The notes beneath the pieces were generated by a model, which searched no databases, had not been told where the DNA came from, and saw only the letters and a list, made by a program, of their open reading frames with translations. A stretch of DNA of 64,000 nucleotides, taken from NCBI GenBank assembly GCA_964554365.1, contig CAZKOJ010000004.1:1-64000 (forward strand), given 5' to 3'. Position 1 is the stretch's first letter. Each line of letters begins with the position of its first letter. The stretch comes from Clostridium_AM sp964554365. Its GTDB lineage: Bacteria > Bacillota > Clostridia > Clostridiales > Clostridiaceae. This document shows positions 1 to 8,040 of this stretch, in pieces. A program made the translations under genes and the position numbers.

Positions 1-27
1 TGATACTAATAGGTCGAGGGCTTGACC
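1..27 (+). rRNA. rrl: 23S ribosomal RNA, 3' terminus (partial)
   Basis: The first bases match the conserved 3' end of bacterial 23S rRNA (the GATACTAATAGGTCGAGGGC segment followed by TTGACC). The gene body lies before the window. It is followed on the same strand by a spacer and 5S rRNA, so an rRNA operon ends here. The exact mature end is estimated to within a few bases. Confidence 0.93.
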
Positions 28-282
28 AAATTAATAATTCACTGTGCAATTTTGAGGGGATAAAAGTATAAATGACTTTTATCGGGTAATTTATTCAACG
101 TTAGTTGAGGCTAAAAATTACCCCGGGCATAAAACCTCATAGAATTTAATAATTAATTAAAAATTGATAGAATCGAACAGTACAAGGAAGCGACTGAGCG
201 AGGAATAGAGTTTACTTATGTAAATGAGTACCGTAGCGACGAAGCTGACGCAGTAGTGCGAAGGTTATAACAATTTTGAAAA
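28..282 (+). other. 23S-5S rRNA spacer with processing-type hairpins
   Basis: No tRNA is visible in this spacer. It contains a hairpin with arms GATAAAAGT (59-67) and ACTTTTATC (75-83), directly followed by a second one with arms CGGGTAATTT (83-92) and AAATTACCCCG (115-125). Such stems are typical of rRNA processing regions; that role is inferred. The 180-270 segment is more GC-rich than its surroundings and carries no ORF. Confidence 0.6.
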
Positions 283-399
283 TCTGGTGATAATGACATA
301 AAGGTAACACCCGTTCCCATTCCGAACACGAAGGTTAAGCTTTATAGTGCCGATGGTACTGCAGGGGCAGCTCTGTGGGAGAGTAGGTCGTCGCCAGGT
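283..399 (+). rRNA. rrf: 5S ribosomal RNA
   Basis: About 117 nt with complementary ends (TCTGGTGA at the start, TCGCCAGG at the end) and the universal 5S core CCGTTCCCATTCCGAACACG followed by GAAGTTAAG-like and GGGAGAGTAGG segments. It follows 23S rRNA and precedes an intrinsic terminator, as the last gene of the rRNA operon. Confidence 0.96.
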
Positions 400-403
400 A
401 AGA

Positions 404-440
404 AAAAAACACTAAGTGTAACGCTTAGTGTTTTTTATTG
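404..440 (+). terminator. Intrinsic terminator of the rRNA operon
   Basis: Hairpin with arms CACTAAG (410-416) and CTTAGTG (424-430), extended by A/T pairs on both sides and ending in six T residues. It lies just after 5S rRNA. Confidence 0.9.
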
Positions 441-567
441 ATGAAAATTACTAATTTTTTAAAACAATTATAGTAATTATAAAATACTAGAAGTTAAGTT
501 CTTTAATTTTTCATATAAATAGATTATAATACAATTAGAATAAACAATTTTAAAGAGGTGCTTATTA

Positions 568-936
568 ATGAAATTTAAATTTGATCACAACAATATAAAT
601 GTATTGGACTTAGAAAAGAGTATTAAATTCTATAAAGAAGCTCTTGGATTCGAAGAAGAAAGAAGACATCATTCGTCAGATGGAAGCTTTATATTAGCAT
701 TTTTGAAAGGTACTGAAGGAGAACATAAAATTGAACTTACATGGCTTAAAGATAGAAAAGAATCTTATAATTTAGGGGATAATGAAATACATATGGCAGT
801 GAGAACAGATGACTTTGAGAGTGCTCATAAAAAGCATATGGATATGGGATGTATATGCTATGAAAACAAAGAAATGGGCCTTTATTTTATTGCTGATCCT
901 GATGGATACTGGACTGAAATATTACCTATAAGATAA
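568..936 (+). CDS. VOC-family (glyoxalase I-like) metalloprotein
   Basis: A 122-residue single-domain protein of the vicinal oxygen chelate superfamily, which includes lactoylglutathione lyase. The four expected metal-ligand positions are present: H7, E56, H75 and E117, the last in the family ending DPDGYWTEI. The length fits a glyoxalase I subunit that dimerises. AGAGGTG lies about 10 nt before the ATG. The next gene starts 8 nt after the stop, so the two are probably co-transcribed and may both act on reactive aldehydes or thioester intermediates (inference). Fosfomycin-resistance or ring-cleavage relatives cannot be excluded, although the sequence looks most like GloA. Confidence 0.85.
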   Translation: MKFKFDHNNINVLDLEKSIKFYKEALGFEEERRHHSSDGSFILAFLKGTEGEHKIELTWLKDRKESYNLGDNEIHMAVRTDDFESAHKKHMDMGCICYENKEMGLYFIADPDGYWTEILPIR

Positions 937-944
937 AAGGGGAT

Positions 945-1679
945 ATGGCTTTGCATAAAATTAAAATAAATTATTTATACAATAGTGGATTTTTACTAGA
1001 AACTTCAGATACTATTATTATTTTTGATTATTATGAAGATAAGGGTATAGGCGTAGAACGATGTTTAGAAAATGGAGTTGTAGGAGAAGACATATTAAAA
1101 AAGGGAAAACCCATATATGTTTTTATATCTCACAATCATTATGATCACTTCAATCCTGTAATATTTAATTGGTGTAAAATAAACTCTAATATAAAATATA
1201 TTTTAAGTGATGATGTGAAAGATGTAGAAAAAGATTCAAACTGTACAGTTGTGAAAAAAGGTCAAGTTATAAAACTTGATCATTTAACCATAAAAGTTTA
1301 TGGTTCAACAGATCAAGGAGTGTCTTTTCTTGTAAATTGTGAGGGGTATAATATATTCCACGCAGGAGATCTAAACTGGTGGCATTGGAAAGAAGACAGT
1401 GATGAAGAAAATAAACATGCTGAGAAATGGTTTAAAAATGAAATGGAACAGATAAAAGGTGAAAAAATTCAGATAGTTTTTTTCCCTGTAGATCCAAGAC
1501 AAGAGGAATACTACTACAGGGGAGCAAAATATTTTATAGAAAATACAAATACAGAAAATTTTATTCCAATGCACTTTGCTGATAGAACAGAAATAACTAG
1601 AAAATTTAAAGAGAAAATGAAAGATTCATCTACAAAAGTTTATGAAATTAGTGGTAGAGGTTTTGAAATAAAAATTTAA
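945..1679 (+). CDS. Metallo-beta-lactamase-fold hydrolase
   Basis: 244 residues with the MBL zinc signature HNHYDH (H63, H65, D67, H68), a later FHAGD metal-bridging segment and a C-terminal histidine in PMHFAD. The N-terminal strand pattern resembles UlaG/YtkL-type MBL proteins rather than true beta-lactamases. It follows the VOC gene by 8 nt with AAGGGGAT as ribosome binding site. The pairing hints at a glyoxalase I/II-like detoxification couple, but the protein lacks the hydroxyacylglutathione hydrolase C-terminal domain, so the substrate is open. A hairpin terminator follows. Confidence 0.8.
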   Translation: MALHKIKINYLYNSGFLLETSDTIIIFDYYEDKGIGVERCLENGVVGEDILKKGKPIYVFISHNHYDHFNPVIFNWCKINSNIKYILSDDVKDVEKDSNCTVVKKGQVIKLDHLTIKVYGSTDQGVSFLVNCEGYNIFHAGDLNWWHWKEDSDEENKHAEKWFKNEMEQIKGEKIQIVFFPVDPRQEEYYYRGAKYFIENTNTENFIPMHFADRTEITRKFKEKMKDSSTKVYEISGRGFEIKI

Positions 1680-1719
1680 ATAAAAAGGTATCATGTTAAA
1701 TTCATGAAAGATTAAAAGT

Positions 1720-1762
1720 AAGGGAATGAATGCATTATATATGCGTATTCATTCCCTTATTT
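1720..1762 (+). terminator. Hairpin after the MBL-fold gene
   Basis: Arms AAGGGAATGAAT (1720-1731) and ATTCATTCCCTT (1748-1759) form a 12-bp stem. The following T tract is weak (TTATTTATG), so termination is likely but may be inefficient. Confidence 0.6.
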
Positions 1763-1790
1763 ATGTTGTTGATTAGATGTTTATCAAGTA

Positions 1791-1843
1791 TTGTTAACTT
1801 TAAAATAAAATAAGTTGACAATATTTAATAACTCTTTTATACT
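1791..1843 (+). promoter_or_regulatory. BirA (biotin repressor) box overlapping the bioY promoter
   Basis: TTGTTAAC (1791-1798), 15 nt, then GTTGACAA (1814-1821) matches the biotin repressor operator of Firmicutes, an inverted repeat TTGTTAAC/GTTAACAA with a spacer of about 15 nt. The right half contains the -35 box TTGACA (1815-1820), followed after 17 nt by the -10 box TATACT (1838-1843). Repressor binding would directly block the promoter of the bioY operon. Confidence 0.88.
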
Positions 1844-1930
1844 AAATTATGAGTTTAGTAAACGAATTTAAAGTTACATAAAATGTGTTTTAAATTAAAA
1901 ATAATTTACAAATTACTAGGAGGTAATAAT

Positions 1931-2479
1931 ATGTCAAAAAAATTAAATGTAAAAGATATGGTTTATTCAGCATTATTTGCAACACTTACAGCTGTTTTAA
2001 GCTATATTACTATTCCATTGCCATTTAGTCCAATTCCTATAACAGGACAATCTTTAGCTGTTATGTTAGCTGGATGTGTGCTAACTCCACTTCAAGCTGG
2101 ATTAAGTATGATAACCTTCTTATTCATGGGGGCAATAGGATTACCTGTTTTCTCAGGAGGAAGGGCAGGATTAGGTGTTATTGTAGGAAAATCTGGAGGA
2201 TATTTAATTGGATATTTGGTAGGAGCTATAATAATAAGTTTTTTAACAAGTAAAAATAAATCAAAAAAAAATATGCTCATAGCTTGCTTATTTGGTGGAA
2301 TAATTGTGGTTCATATTTTTGGAGCAGCTTGGTTAGGTTATGTTACTGGAATAGGAATAGAAAAAGCTTTTATTATAGGATCAGTTCCATTTTTACCAGG
2401 AGATATATTAAAGGCTGTTTTTGCAGTGATAATTGGATTTAGATTAAATAAGGAAATGAAGATATATGCACGTACATAA
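1931..2479 (+). CDS. bioY: Biotin transporter substrate-binding membrane subunit BioY
   Basis: 182-residue integral membrane protein with about six hydrophobic segments and the BioY signature around GRAGLGVIVGKSGGYLIGY. BioY is the S component that captures biotin, alone or with an ECF ATPase module. The start at 1931 is chosen because AGGAGG (1918-1923) sits 7 nt before it; an upstream in-frame ATG at 1883 has no site. A BirA box covers the promoter. The thiolase gene overlaps the end by 14 nt, so the three genes look translationally coupled, as in the biotin-regulated yhfU-yhfT-yhfS operon of Bacillus subtilis. Confidence 0.93.
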   Translation: MSKKLNVKDMVYSALFATLTAVLSYITIPLPFSPIPITGQSLAVMLAGCVLTPLQAGLSMITFLFMGAIGLPVFSGGRAGLGVIVGKSGGYLIGYLVGAIIISFLTSKNKSKKNMLIACLFGGIIVVHIFGAAWLGYVTGIGIEKAFIIGSVPFLPGDILKAVFAVIIGFRLNKEMKIYART

Positions 2480-3656
2480 ACTTAATTCTCCATACAAGTA
2501 TAATAAGGTATTCATAGTTGGAGGATTAAGAACACCTATAGGCAAAACTAATGGGTATTTAAAAAATTTTCTTCCAGAAAAACTAACTGCTTATTTAATT
2601 AAAGGGATTTTGGATAAATACGGTATTTCAGGAGACTCAGTAGAAGAAGTTATACTTGGCAATGCTATTGGCCCAGGAGGAAATTTGGCAAGATTAAGCT
2701 TATTAGAAGCAGGACTTCCCATTAATGTAACAGGAACAACCATAGATTTTCAATGTGGATCTAGTTTAAAAGCTGTAAATATGGCAGCTAGCTTAATAAA
2801 ATCAGGAGAAAGAGATTTAATTATAGTAGGGGGAGCAGAAAGCACAAGTTTAGCACCTAATAGACAGTATAATCCTAGAGATGAAAGATATAAGGGTAAA
2901 GATGTATTTTATAAAAAAGCACAATTTTCCCCCTATTCTATAGGTGACCCTGATATGATAGAAGGAGCAGAAAATACAGCAAAGCATTGCAATATTGAAA
3001 GAGAGTCTATGGATATTTGGGCAGTGGAAAGTCATCTAAGAGCATTAAAAGCTAAAGAAGAGAATAAGCTTAAAGATGTTATATATGGTGTTAAAACAGA
3101 AAATGGCATACTTACTGAAGATGAAACTATTAGAAGTAATGTTTCATTAAAGCTTATTAAAAGAGCGAAACCTATTTTAAAACAGAATGGAATAATAACT
3201 GCAGGAAATGCTTGTCTAACTCACGATGGTGCATCACTTATACTTATGGCTTCAGAAAAAGCAGTAAAAAAGTACAATTTAAAGGCTGAAGCTATATGGA
3301 CTGCAGGAGAAAGTGTAGGAGTTCATCCTAATTTATCACCATTAGGAGCCACCTTTGCTGTAGAAAAATTATTAAAGTCACATAATTTAAACTTAAATAA
3401 TGTGGACTTAATAGAAATAAACGAAGCTTTTTCAGTGAAAATATTAGCCTTCTTAAAACATTTTAATTTTTCAAAGGAAAAAATAAATGTTTTTGGAGGA
3501 GCGTTAGCTTATGGTCATCCTTATGGTGCTTCAGGAGGAATTATTATGCTTCATCTTTTACAAGCACTTAAGGATAAAAATAAAAAGACAGGTATAGCAG
3601 CTTTAGGTGTAGCTGGTGGACTTGGTGTGGCAGCTATGGTAGAAAGGTGTGATTAA
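2466..3656 (+). CDS. Thiolase-family protein, YhfS-like, biotin regulon
   Basis: 396 residues with thiolase architecture: nucleophile C97 in the segment QCGSSLKAV, the NEAF loop and the catalytic His (H351) in GHPYGASG. The second catalytic cysteine of biosynthetic and degradative thiolases, normally CxGGG near the C terminus, is replaced here: the motif reads GVAGG with G381 at that place. It may therefore cleave or bind acyl-CoA without the usual acid-base cysteine, or perform a different condensation. It overlaps bioY and is followed by an acyl-CoA ligase under the same BirA box. B. subtilis yhfS occupies the same position. A role in making or salvaging a pimeloyl-type precursor is an inference. 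Confidence 0.82.
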   Translation: MHVHKLNSPYKYNKVFIVGGLRTPIGKTNGYLKNFLPEKLTAYLIKGILDKYGISGDSVEEVILGNAIGPGGNLARLSLLEAGLPINVTGTTIDFQCGSSLKAVNMAASLIKSGERDLIIVGGAESTSLAPNRQYNPRDERYKGKDVFYKKAQFSPYSIGDPDMIEGAENTAKHCNIERESMDIWAVESHLRALKAKEENKLKDVIYGVKTENGILTEDETIRSNVSLKLIKRAKPILKQNGIITAGNACLTHDGASLILMASEKAVKKYNLKAEAIWTAGESVGVHPNLSPLGATFAVEKLLKSHNLNLNNVDLIEINEAFSVKILAFLKHFNFSKEKINVFGGALAYGHPYGASGGIIMLHLLQALKDKNKKTGIAALGVAGGLGVAAMVERCD

Positions 3657-3718
3657 TATAAAATGCTGATTTTTTCAGGAATATATAAAAAGGTAAAAAA
3701 AATCCAGATAAAGTATGT

Positions 3719-5041
3719 ATGGTTCTGGATAATATAAAGATTACATATGATGAACTTGTAAAACAAATAGATAAACGAGCAGGTCTTTTGGCACATAGAT
3801 TTAAAGAAGGCGAAAAGGTAATAATAAAAAATATCAATCCAATAAATACTATAATTAATTTTTTAGCTTGCTGTAGGGCAGGGTTAATTTCTATACCAGT
3901 GGACAGTAAAATGTTATCGTTGACTTTAGAAGAAATTAAAAAAAATATAAAGCCTTGTTGTACAATAGATGATGAATTTTTTCATATAAAGTATAATAAT
4001 TCAGAAGAAAATAGTCAGGAACATAAATACTGTTTAAAGGAAGAAAGTATGAATTGCAATGTAAAACTTCCTGTTATTAGCCATAAAGATATTTTTTTTG
4101 GAGCTTTAAGTTCAGGAACTACAGGTCCTAATAGAGTTATATGGAGAAATCATAAAAGCTGGACAAGCACCTTTAAATATCAAAGTGAAGTGTTTCATAT
4201 TAATTCCCAGGAAATATTATTTTTAGTAGGAGCACTTTCCTATACTGCAAATCTTAATAGTGCTATGCATATGTTGAATGAAGGTGGAACTATAGTTTTT
4301 TCTAAAAGTATTTATCCGAAAACATGGCTTAAGGAAATAGAAAAAAATAATGTAACTAGCATATTTATGGTGCCAGCTTATTATAGATTGATTATAAAGG
4401 AAATAAAAGAAAATATATTAAAGGTGAAATCTGTATTAAGTGCAGGAGATAAGCTGGATATTGAAACAGTTAACGTATTAAAAGAAAGATTTCCTAAGGC
4501 ACATATATGTGAATATTACGGTGCTAGTGAATTGGGACATGTAACTTATATAAACTTTAGGGAAAATTTCAAGGTGGAAAGTGTAGGTAAGGCATTTCCA
4601 GGAGTACAGCTTTGGATAGAAGATGATTTAATATGGGTAAAGAGTCAATATATAGCACCAGATTTTGCACCTAAGGCTACTGTTTTGGATTTAGGTAAAA
4701 TTGATGAAGAGGGTAACTTATATTTATTAGGTAGAAAAAAGGATATTATTAATAAGGGTGGAGTAAAGATACTTCCATATAATATAGAAAAGGTATTAAA
4801 TAAACATCCAGAAATATTAAAATCAGTGGTGTTTGGAGTACAACATGTAGTTAAGGGAGAAGAAATAGGCGCAGTTATTTTCCCGAAAAGTAATAAACTT
4901 TCAGTTAGGGACATTATGAAGTATTGCAAAAATAATTTAGAGCTGCACTGTCGTCCACAGAAAATTAAAATAGTTAATCATATGGAACTTAATTTAAGCG
5001 GTAAAGTGGATAAAAGAAAATTTTTAGAATTGATGAAATGA
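3719..5041 (+). CDS. Acyl-CoA ligase (AMP-binding), YhfT-like; apparent frameshift at its 5' end
   Basis: 440 residues of the ANL adenylate-forming family: P-loop SSGTTGPNR, the YGASELG motif, and a C-terminal domain with the GRKKDIINKGG hinge and the catalytic lysine region KVDKRKF. It would activate a fatty or dicarboxylic acid as CoA thioester. The ATG at 3719 has no ribosome binding site. In-frame codons upstream (3692-3718) encode a family-like stretch NPDKVC but lack a start. An ATG at 3663, preceded by AAAGGTG, opens a frame that joins this one after a one-base slip in the A8 run at 3695-3702. The intact protein would be about 19 residues longer. Confidence 0.85.
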   Translation: MVLDNIKITYDELVKQIDKRAGLLAHRFKEGEKVIIKNINPINTIINFLACCRAGLISIPVDSKMLSLTLEEIKKNIKPCCTIDDEFFHIKYNNSEENSQEHKYCLKEESMNCNVKLPVISHKDIFFGALSSGTTGPNRVIWRNHKSWTSTFKYQSEVFHINSQEILFLVGALSYTANLNSAMHMLNEGGTIVFSKSIYPKTWLKEIEKNNVTSIFMVPAYYRLIIKEIKENILKVKSVLSAGDKLDIETVNVLKERFPKAHICEYYGASELGHVTYINFRENFKVESVGKAFPGVQLWIEDDLIWVKSQYIAPDFAPKATVLDLGKIDEEGNLYLLGRKKDIINKGGVKILPYNIEKVLNKHPEILKSVVFGVQHVVKGEEIGAVIFPKSNKLSVRDIMKYCKNNLELHCRPQKIKIVNHMELNLSGKVDKRKFLELMK

Positions 5042-5084
5042 ATTATGATTAAAATAGAGTTAATGTATTGTTGTGTTTTTGGGT

Positions 5085-5117
5085 GAAGAAAAAAATGCCT
5101 ATACAAAAGTACAGGCG
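5085..5117 (-). terminator. Intrinsic terminator for the leftward gene ending at 5225
   Basis: Hairpin of GCCTATAC and GTACAGGC with an AAAA loop (5098-5117). On the minus strand it is followed by a run of seven T (the A run at 5089-5096 on the plus strand), the right polarity for the gene that ends at 5225. Confidence 0.65.
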
Positions 5118-5224
5118 TTCAGCTTGATTACAAACCTCTATGTTTTATAGTACATAAGACTACTTTGTAAATTTATTTTTTATCTGATCCTCAAGTTCGT
5201 TGTCAGAATGACTACCTAATTTTT

Positions 5225-5902
5225 TTATAAGCCTATAATAGATACATCAACATAATTTATAGTTAATTCATTATTTTTAAAGTGCCAGTATGAGTTAACA
5301 TATCCTATGGTAGCTGATGCTAATCCAATTATTCTTTGGGAAGCTTTAAGTTCAAAAATACTATCATAGTTTAGGTCTATGGGAAACAAACCATTAAGAT
5401 ATAATATCTGTCCTTTTACATCTTTAAGCAGTTTACCATCTTCAGCATAAATACTACCAATAAGAGGGGAGTCACTAATGTCTAAAATAAATTTTTTACT
5501 AGGATTAAATAAATTCACTTCAACTTTATAGTAATTTTTATAGGTTACATCACCTTCTAGTCCCCTATGAAAAGTATCTGCATTAAACAATTCTTTTAAT
5601 ATATTATTTTTATATGTGAAAAGGTAATTATAAACATAACCATCGCTGCATCTAGTATCTATATTAATGAGAATATCTTTTACCCCATCATCATTAAAGT
5701 CTCCTAAAAAAATTCTAGGATTATATCCTTCATTAAGCTTTAGAGGATAAGTTTGTATAATTCCAGTTCTACCATCTAAGATAGCTAAGGATAAGTTAGT
5801 TATGTACATAGTACTTATATCATTTTTGTCTCCAATTAAGTAGACATAATCTAGAAAAAAATCCCCATTAACATCTCCTATTTTCACATCGGCAATAACC
5901 AA
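5225..5902 (-). CDS. Hypothetical protein with DxNGDxxxD calcium-type repeats, paralogue of the 34617-35348 product
   Basis: 225 residues, no recognised family. Two acidic segments, DVNGDFFLDYV near the N terminus and DFNDDGVKDI, resemble the EF-hand-like loops of FG-GAP/VCBS or dockerin repeats. It shares order and motifs with the protein encoded at 34617-35348, including an RIIG segment near the C terminus. The likely start is TTG at 5902 with GGAG 10 nt upstream and a stop just before it; compared with its paralogue about 20 N-terminal residues are missing. No signal peptide is visible. Confidence 0.6.
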   Translation of the reverse strand: MVIADVKIGDVNGDFFLDYVYLIGDKNDISTMYITNLSLAILDGRTGIIQTYPLKLNEGYNPRIFLGDFNDDGVKDILINIDTRCSDGYVYNYLFTYKNNILKELFNADTFHRGLEGDVTYKNYYKVEVNLFNPSKKFILDISDSPLIGSIYAEDGKLLKDVKGQILYLNGLFPIDLNYDSIFELKASQRIIGLASATIGYVNSYWHFKNNELTINYVDVSIIGL

Positions 5903-6056
5903 TTCTAATCATCTCCATAAACTTGTTTGTTATATTATATTATAAATATCTGGAAATGATTTACAAAATAAAAATATAAAATAATTACTATATATGGTTA
6001 CAATTAACAGATTACAAGTGGTATTATTAAGTAAATAATAAGAGGAGGAAAAAATA

Positions 6057-7394
6057 ATGAGATTTAAGAGAGTGTGTTCAAAAATTTTATTAATTCTATT
6101 TATCAATGTTATTTTTTTTAGCTTTAATACCACAGAAGTGAAATGTGCAAATTTTTCTGATGGAGATTTTAAAAGTAGCGTAATACCTTTAAAAACTGTA
6201 GAAGCAGAGAATGGATTTGAAGATTTAGCACCTCTTCTGAACATACTAAAGGATAAAAAAATTGTATCAATAGGAGAGGGTACCCATGGCACTAAGGAAT
6301 TTTTTCAGATGAAACATCGTATGTTAGAATTTTTAGTTGAAAAAATGGGGTATACCTTGTTTGCTATGGAAGCAGGTTTTGGAGATGCGCAGGTGGTAAA
6401 TGATTATATACTTTATGGAAAAGGGAATTCAAAGGATGCAGTTAAAGCGTTAAAGTACTGGACATGGACAACTGAAGAAGTAGAAAATATGGTTCAATGG
6501 ATGAGGAAATACAATGAAAATCCTGAACATAAAAGGAAGATAAAATTTTATGGTTTTGATATGCAAGGAGCACAAGTAGAGGAAGAAAGAATTCTAGATT
6601 ATTTAAAATCAGTAGACAATGAATCTGTAAAGAAATTTCAACAGGTCTTTAGTGAACTAAATGATAAAAAAATATATTCATTTAACGAAGATAAAATAAC
6701 AAATATTAAAAATAATATTCAAGAGTTAATAAATGTATTTGAAAAAAATAAACAGCAGTATATTTTAAAGTCTTCTAGTAGTGAATATGAAATTATACAT
6801 GAAGATTTGAATATTATTAGTCAATTTATGGAAAAAGTCTCAAAAAAAGATGACATGGCAAAGCTCTCCAAAACCAGAGATTATTATATGGCAGAAAATA
6901 TTAAATGGATATTAAATTATGAGAAGCAATTTGGAAATGACAAAATTATGCTATGGGCACATAATGGACATGTAAGTAAAGCATTTCCTACTTACACACC
7001 AATGGGAAATTATCTTAAAGAAACATTTAAAGATGATATGTATGTTATAGGGCAGGAGTTTTACAAAGGAAATTTTAGAGCTTTCCCATATATAGTAAAT
7101 GGATTCACAGGGGAAATCGGGTCAAAACTTAAAGAATTTAATATAAAAAATTCTGCTTTTTATACTTTTGCCTATGGTCTTCAAAGTATAGAAGTACCTA
7201 TATACTTTATGGACTTTAAATACGCTTCACAGGATAAACGTCTTGAACAGTGGTTATCCACATCTAAATTAATCCACGAAATAGGAGCAGTATATACTGA
7301 AGGTGATCAAGGAGTAGCACCACAAGTGCCTATAGATGCTTTTGACGGAGTAATATTTATAAGCAATACATCAGCATCAGTAAGAATTAAATAA
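6057..7394 (+). CDS. Secreted erythromycin-esterase-family protein
   Basis: 445 residues. The first 30 form a signal peptide or N-terminal anchor (charged MRFKR, then a hydrophobic stretch ending near VKCA). The rest has the EreA/EreB-type motifs: GEGTHG with E74 and H77, FAMEAGFG, a TWTTEEV segment, YGFDMQ, and WAHNGHV. Family members hydrolyse macrolide lactones or act on other esters; here macrolide resistance is not implied, because most homologues in Clostridium are uncharacterised. RBS GAGGAGG precedes the ATG. It is a single-gene unit with its own terminator. Confidence 0.83.
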   Translation: MRFKRVCSKILLILFINVIFFSFNTTEVKCANFSDGDFKSSVIPLKTVEAENGFEDLAPLLNILKDKKIVSIGEGTHGTKEFFQMKHRMLEFLVEKMGYTLFAMEAGFGDAQVVNDYILYGKGNSKDAVKALKYWTWTTEEVENMVQWMRKYNENPEHKRKIKFYGFDMQGAQVEEERILDYLKSVDNESVKKFQQVFSELNDKKIYSFNEDKITNIKNNIQELINVFEKNKQQYILKSSSSEYEIIHEDLNIISQFMEKVSKKDDMAKLSKTRDYYMAENIKWILNYEKQFGNDKIMLWAHNGHVSKAFPTYTPMGNYLKETFKDDMYVIGQEFYKGNFRAFPYIVNGFTGEIGSKLKEFNIKNSAFYTFAYGLQSIEVPIYFMDFKYASQDKRLEQWLSTSKLIHEIGAVYTEGDQGVAPQVPIDAFDGVIFISNTSASVRIK

Positions 7395-7402
7395 TCATTT
7401 AA

Positions 7403-7440
7403 AAAATGTACTGGAGAAATTCAGTACATTTTTGATTTTT
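7403..7440 (+). terminator. Intrinsic terminator after the esterase-like gene
   Basis: Arms AAAATGTACTG (7403-7413) and CAGTACATTTT (7422-7432) with an 8-nt loop, followed by a T-rich tail. Confidence 0.88.
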
Positions 7441-7519
7441 GAGACAGTTTTTTATATGCAAAAAAGTCTATAGAGGCTTAGAAAGCTGTTTGTAAAAACT
7501 GTTGCAATTATATTATACA

Positions 7520-7540
7520 TGTTATATATTATATATAACA
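7520..7540. promoter_or_regulatory. Palindromic operator upstream of the GntR gene
   Basis: Half sites TGTTATATA and TATATAACA separated by three bases form a perfect 9-bp inverted repeat, flanked by the looser outer pair TACA and TGTA. It lies about 110 nt before the GntR start. YtrA-subfamily GntR regulators usually bind such AT-rich palindromes and repress their own operon; autoregulation is inferred. Confidence 0.55.
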
Positions 7541-7648
7541 AATGTAATATACAAATGTGAAAGATCATACGTATGGTTTTTAGGAATACAAAGAAAAAAA
7601 CAAAGAAGTATAATTTAAATTTTGAAGAGAAAAAAAGGAGATGAGTAT

Positions 7649-8023
7649 GTGATATTAAAAATAGATTTTGAATCGGAAACACCTATATACGAGCAGTTGC
7701 GAAGACAGATAATACACGGTATAGCTTCAGGTAAGCTGGAAAAAGGAGAAAGCCTACCTTCCGTTAGACAGATGGCAGAGGATATAGGCATAAACCTTCA
7801 TACGGTAAACAAAGCCTATAATATATTAAAATCAGAAGGCTATCTTAATATAGATAGAAGGTCAGGAGCTGTGGTAAGCAGTGTTTTTCCAAGAAATACA
7901 GAGGAATTTAATGAAAAGCTAAAAGATGAACTTCAATATATAGTGTCAGAAGTTTACTGTAGAGGGATAACTAAAGATGAATTTTTAAAATTAAGCGCTA
8001 GTATTTTTGAGCAATATGATTAA
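7649..8023 (+). CDS. GntR-family regulator, YtrA-type short form
   Basis: 124 residues: an N-terminal winged helix (ETPIYEQLRRQI, SLPSVRQMAEDIGINLHTVNKAYNILKSEG) and a short C-terminal helix pair for dimerisation, without a ligand domain. The GTG at 7649 is preferred since AAAGGAG ends 8 nt before it; a longer TTG start would overlap that site. It precedes a DUF1648 membrane protein by 17 nt. This regulator plus membrane protein arrangement suggests response to cell-envelope stress, by analogy with other YtrA-type and SdpI-like pairs. Confidence 0.88.
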   Translation: MILKIDFESETPIYEQLRRQIIHGIASGKLEKGESLPSVRQMAEDIGINLHTVNKAYNILKSEGYLNIDRRSGAVVSSVFPRNTEEFNEKLKDELQYIVSEVYCRGITKDEFLKLSASIFEQYD

Positions 8024-8040
8024 TTTAGGAGGAGTTATTA

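Noticed and set aside
5160..5224. Coding-like stretch (KLGSHSDNELEDQIKNKF) just past the stop of the leftward hypothetical gene
   Set aside because: The paralogue ends at the same position as this gene's own stop, so an extension by frameshift is not supported; it could be chance.
6057..7394. Macrolide-resistance gene
   Set aside because: Only family-level motifs of erythromycin esterases are present; most family members in Clostridium have no proven macrolide activity.
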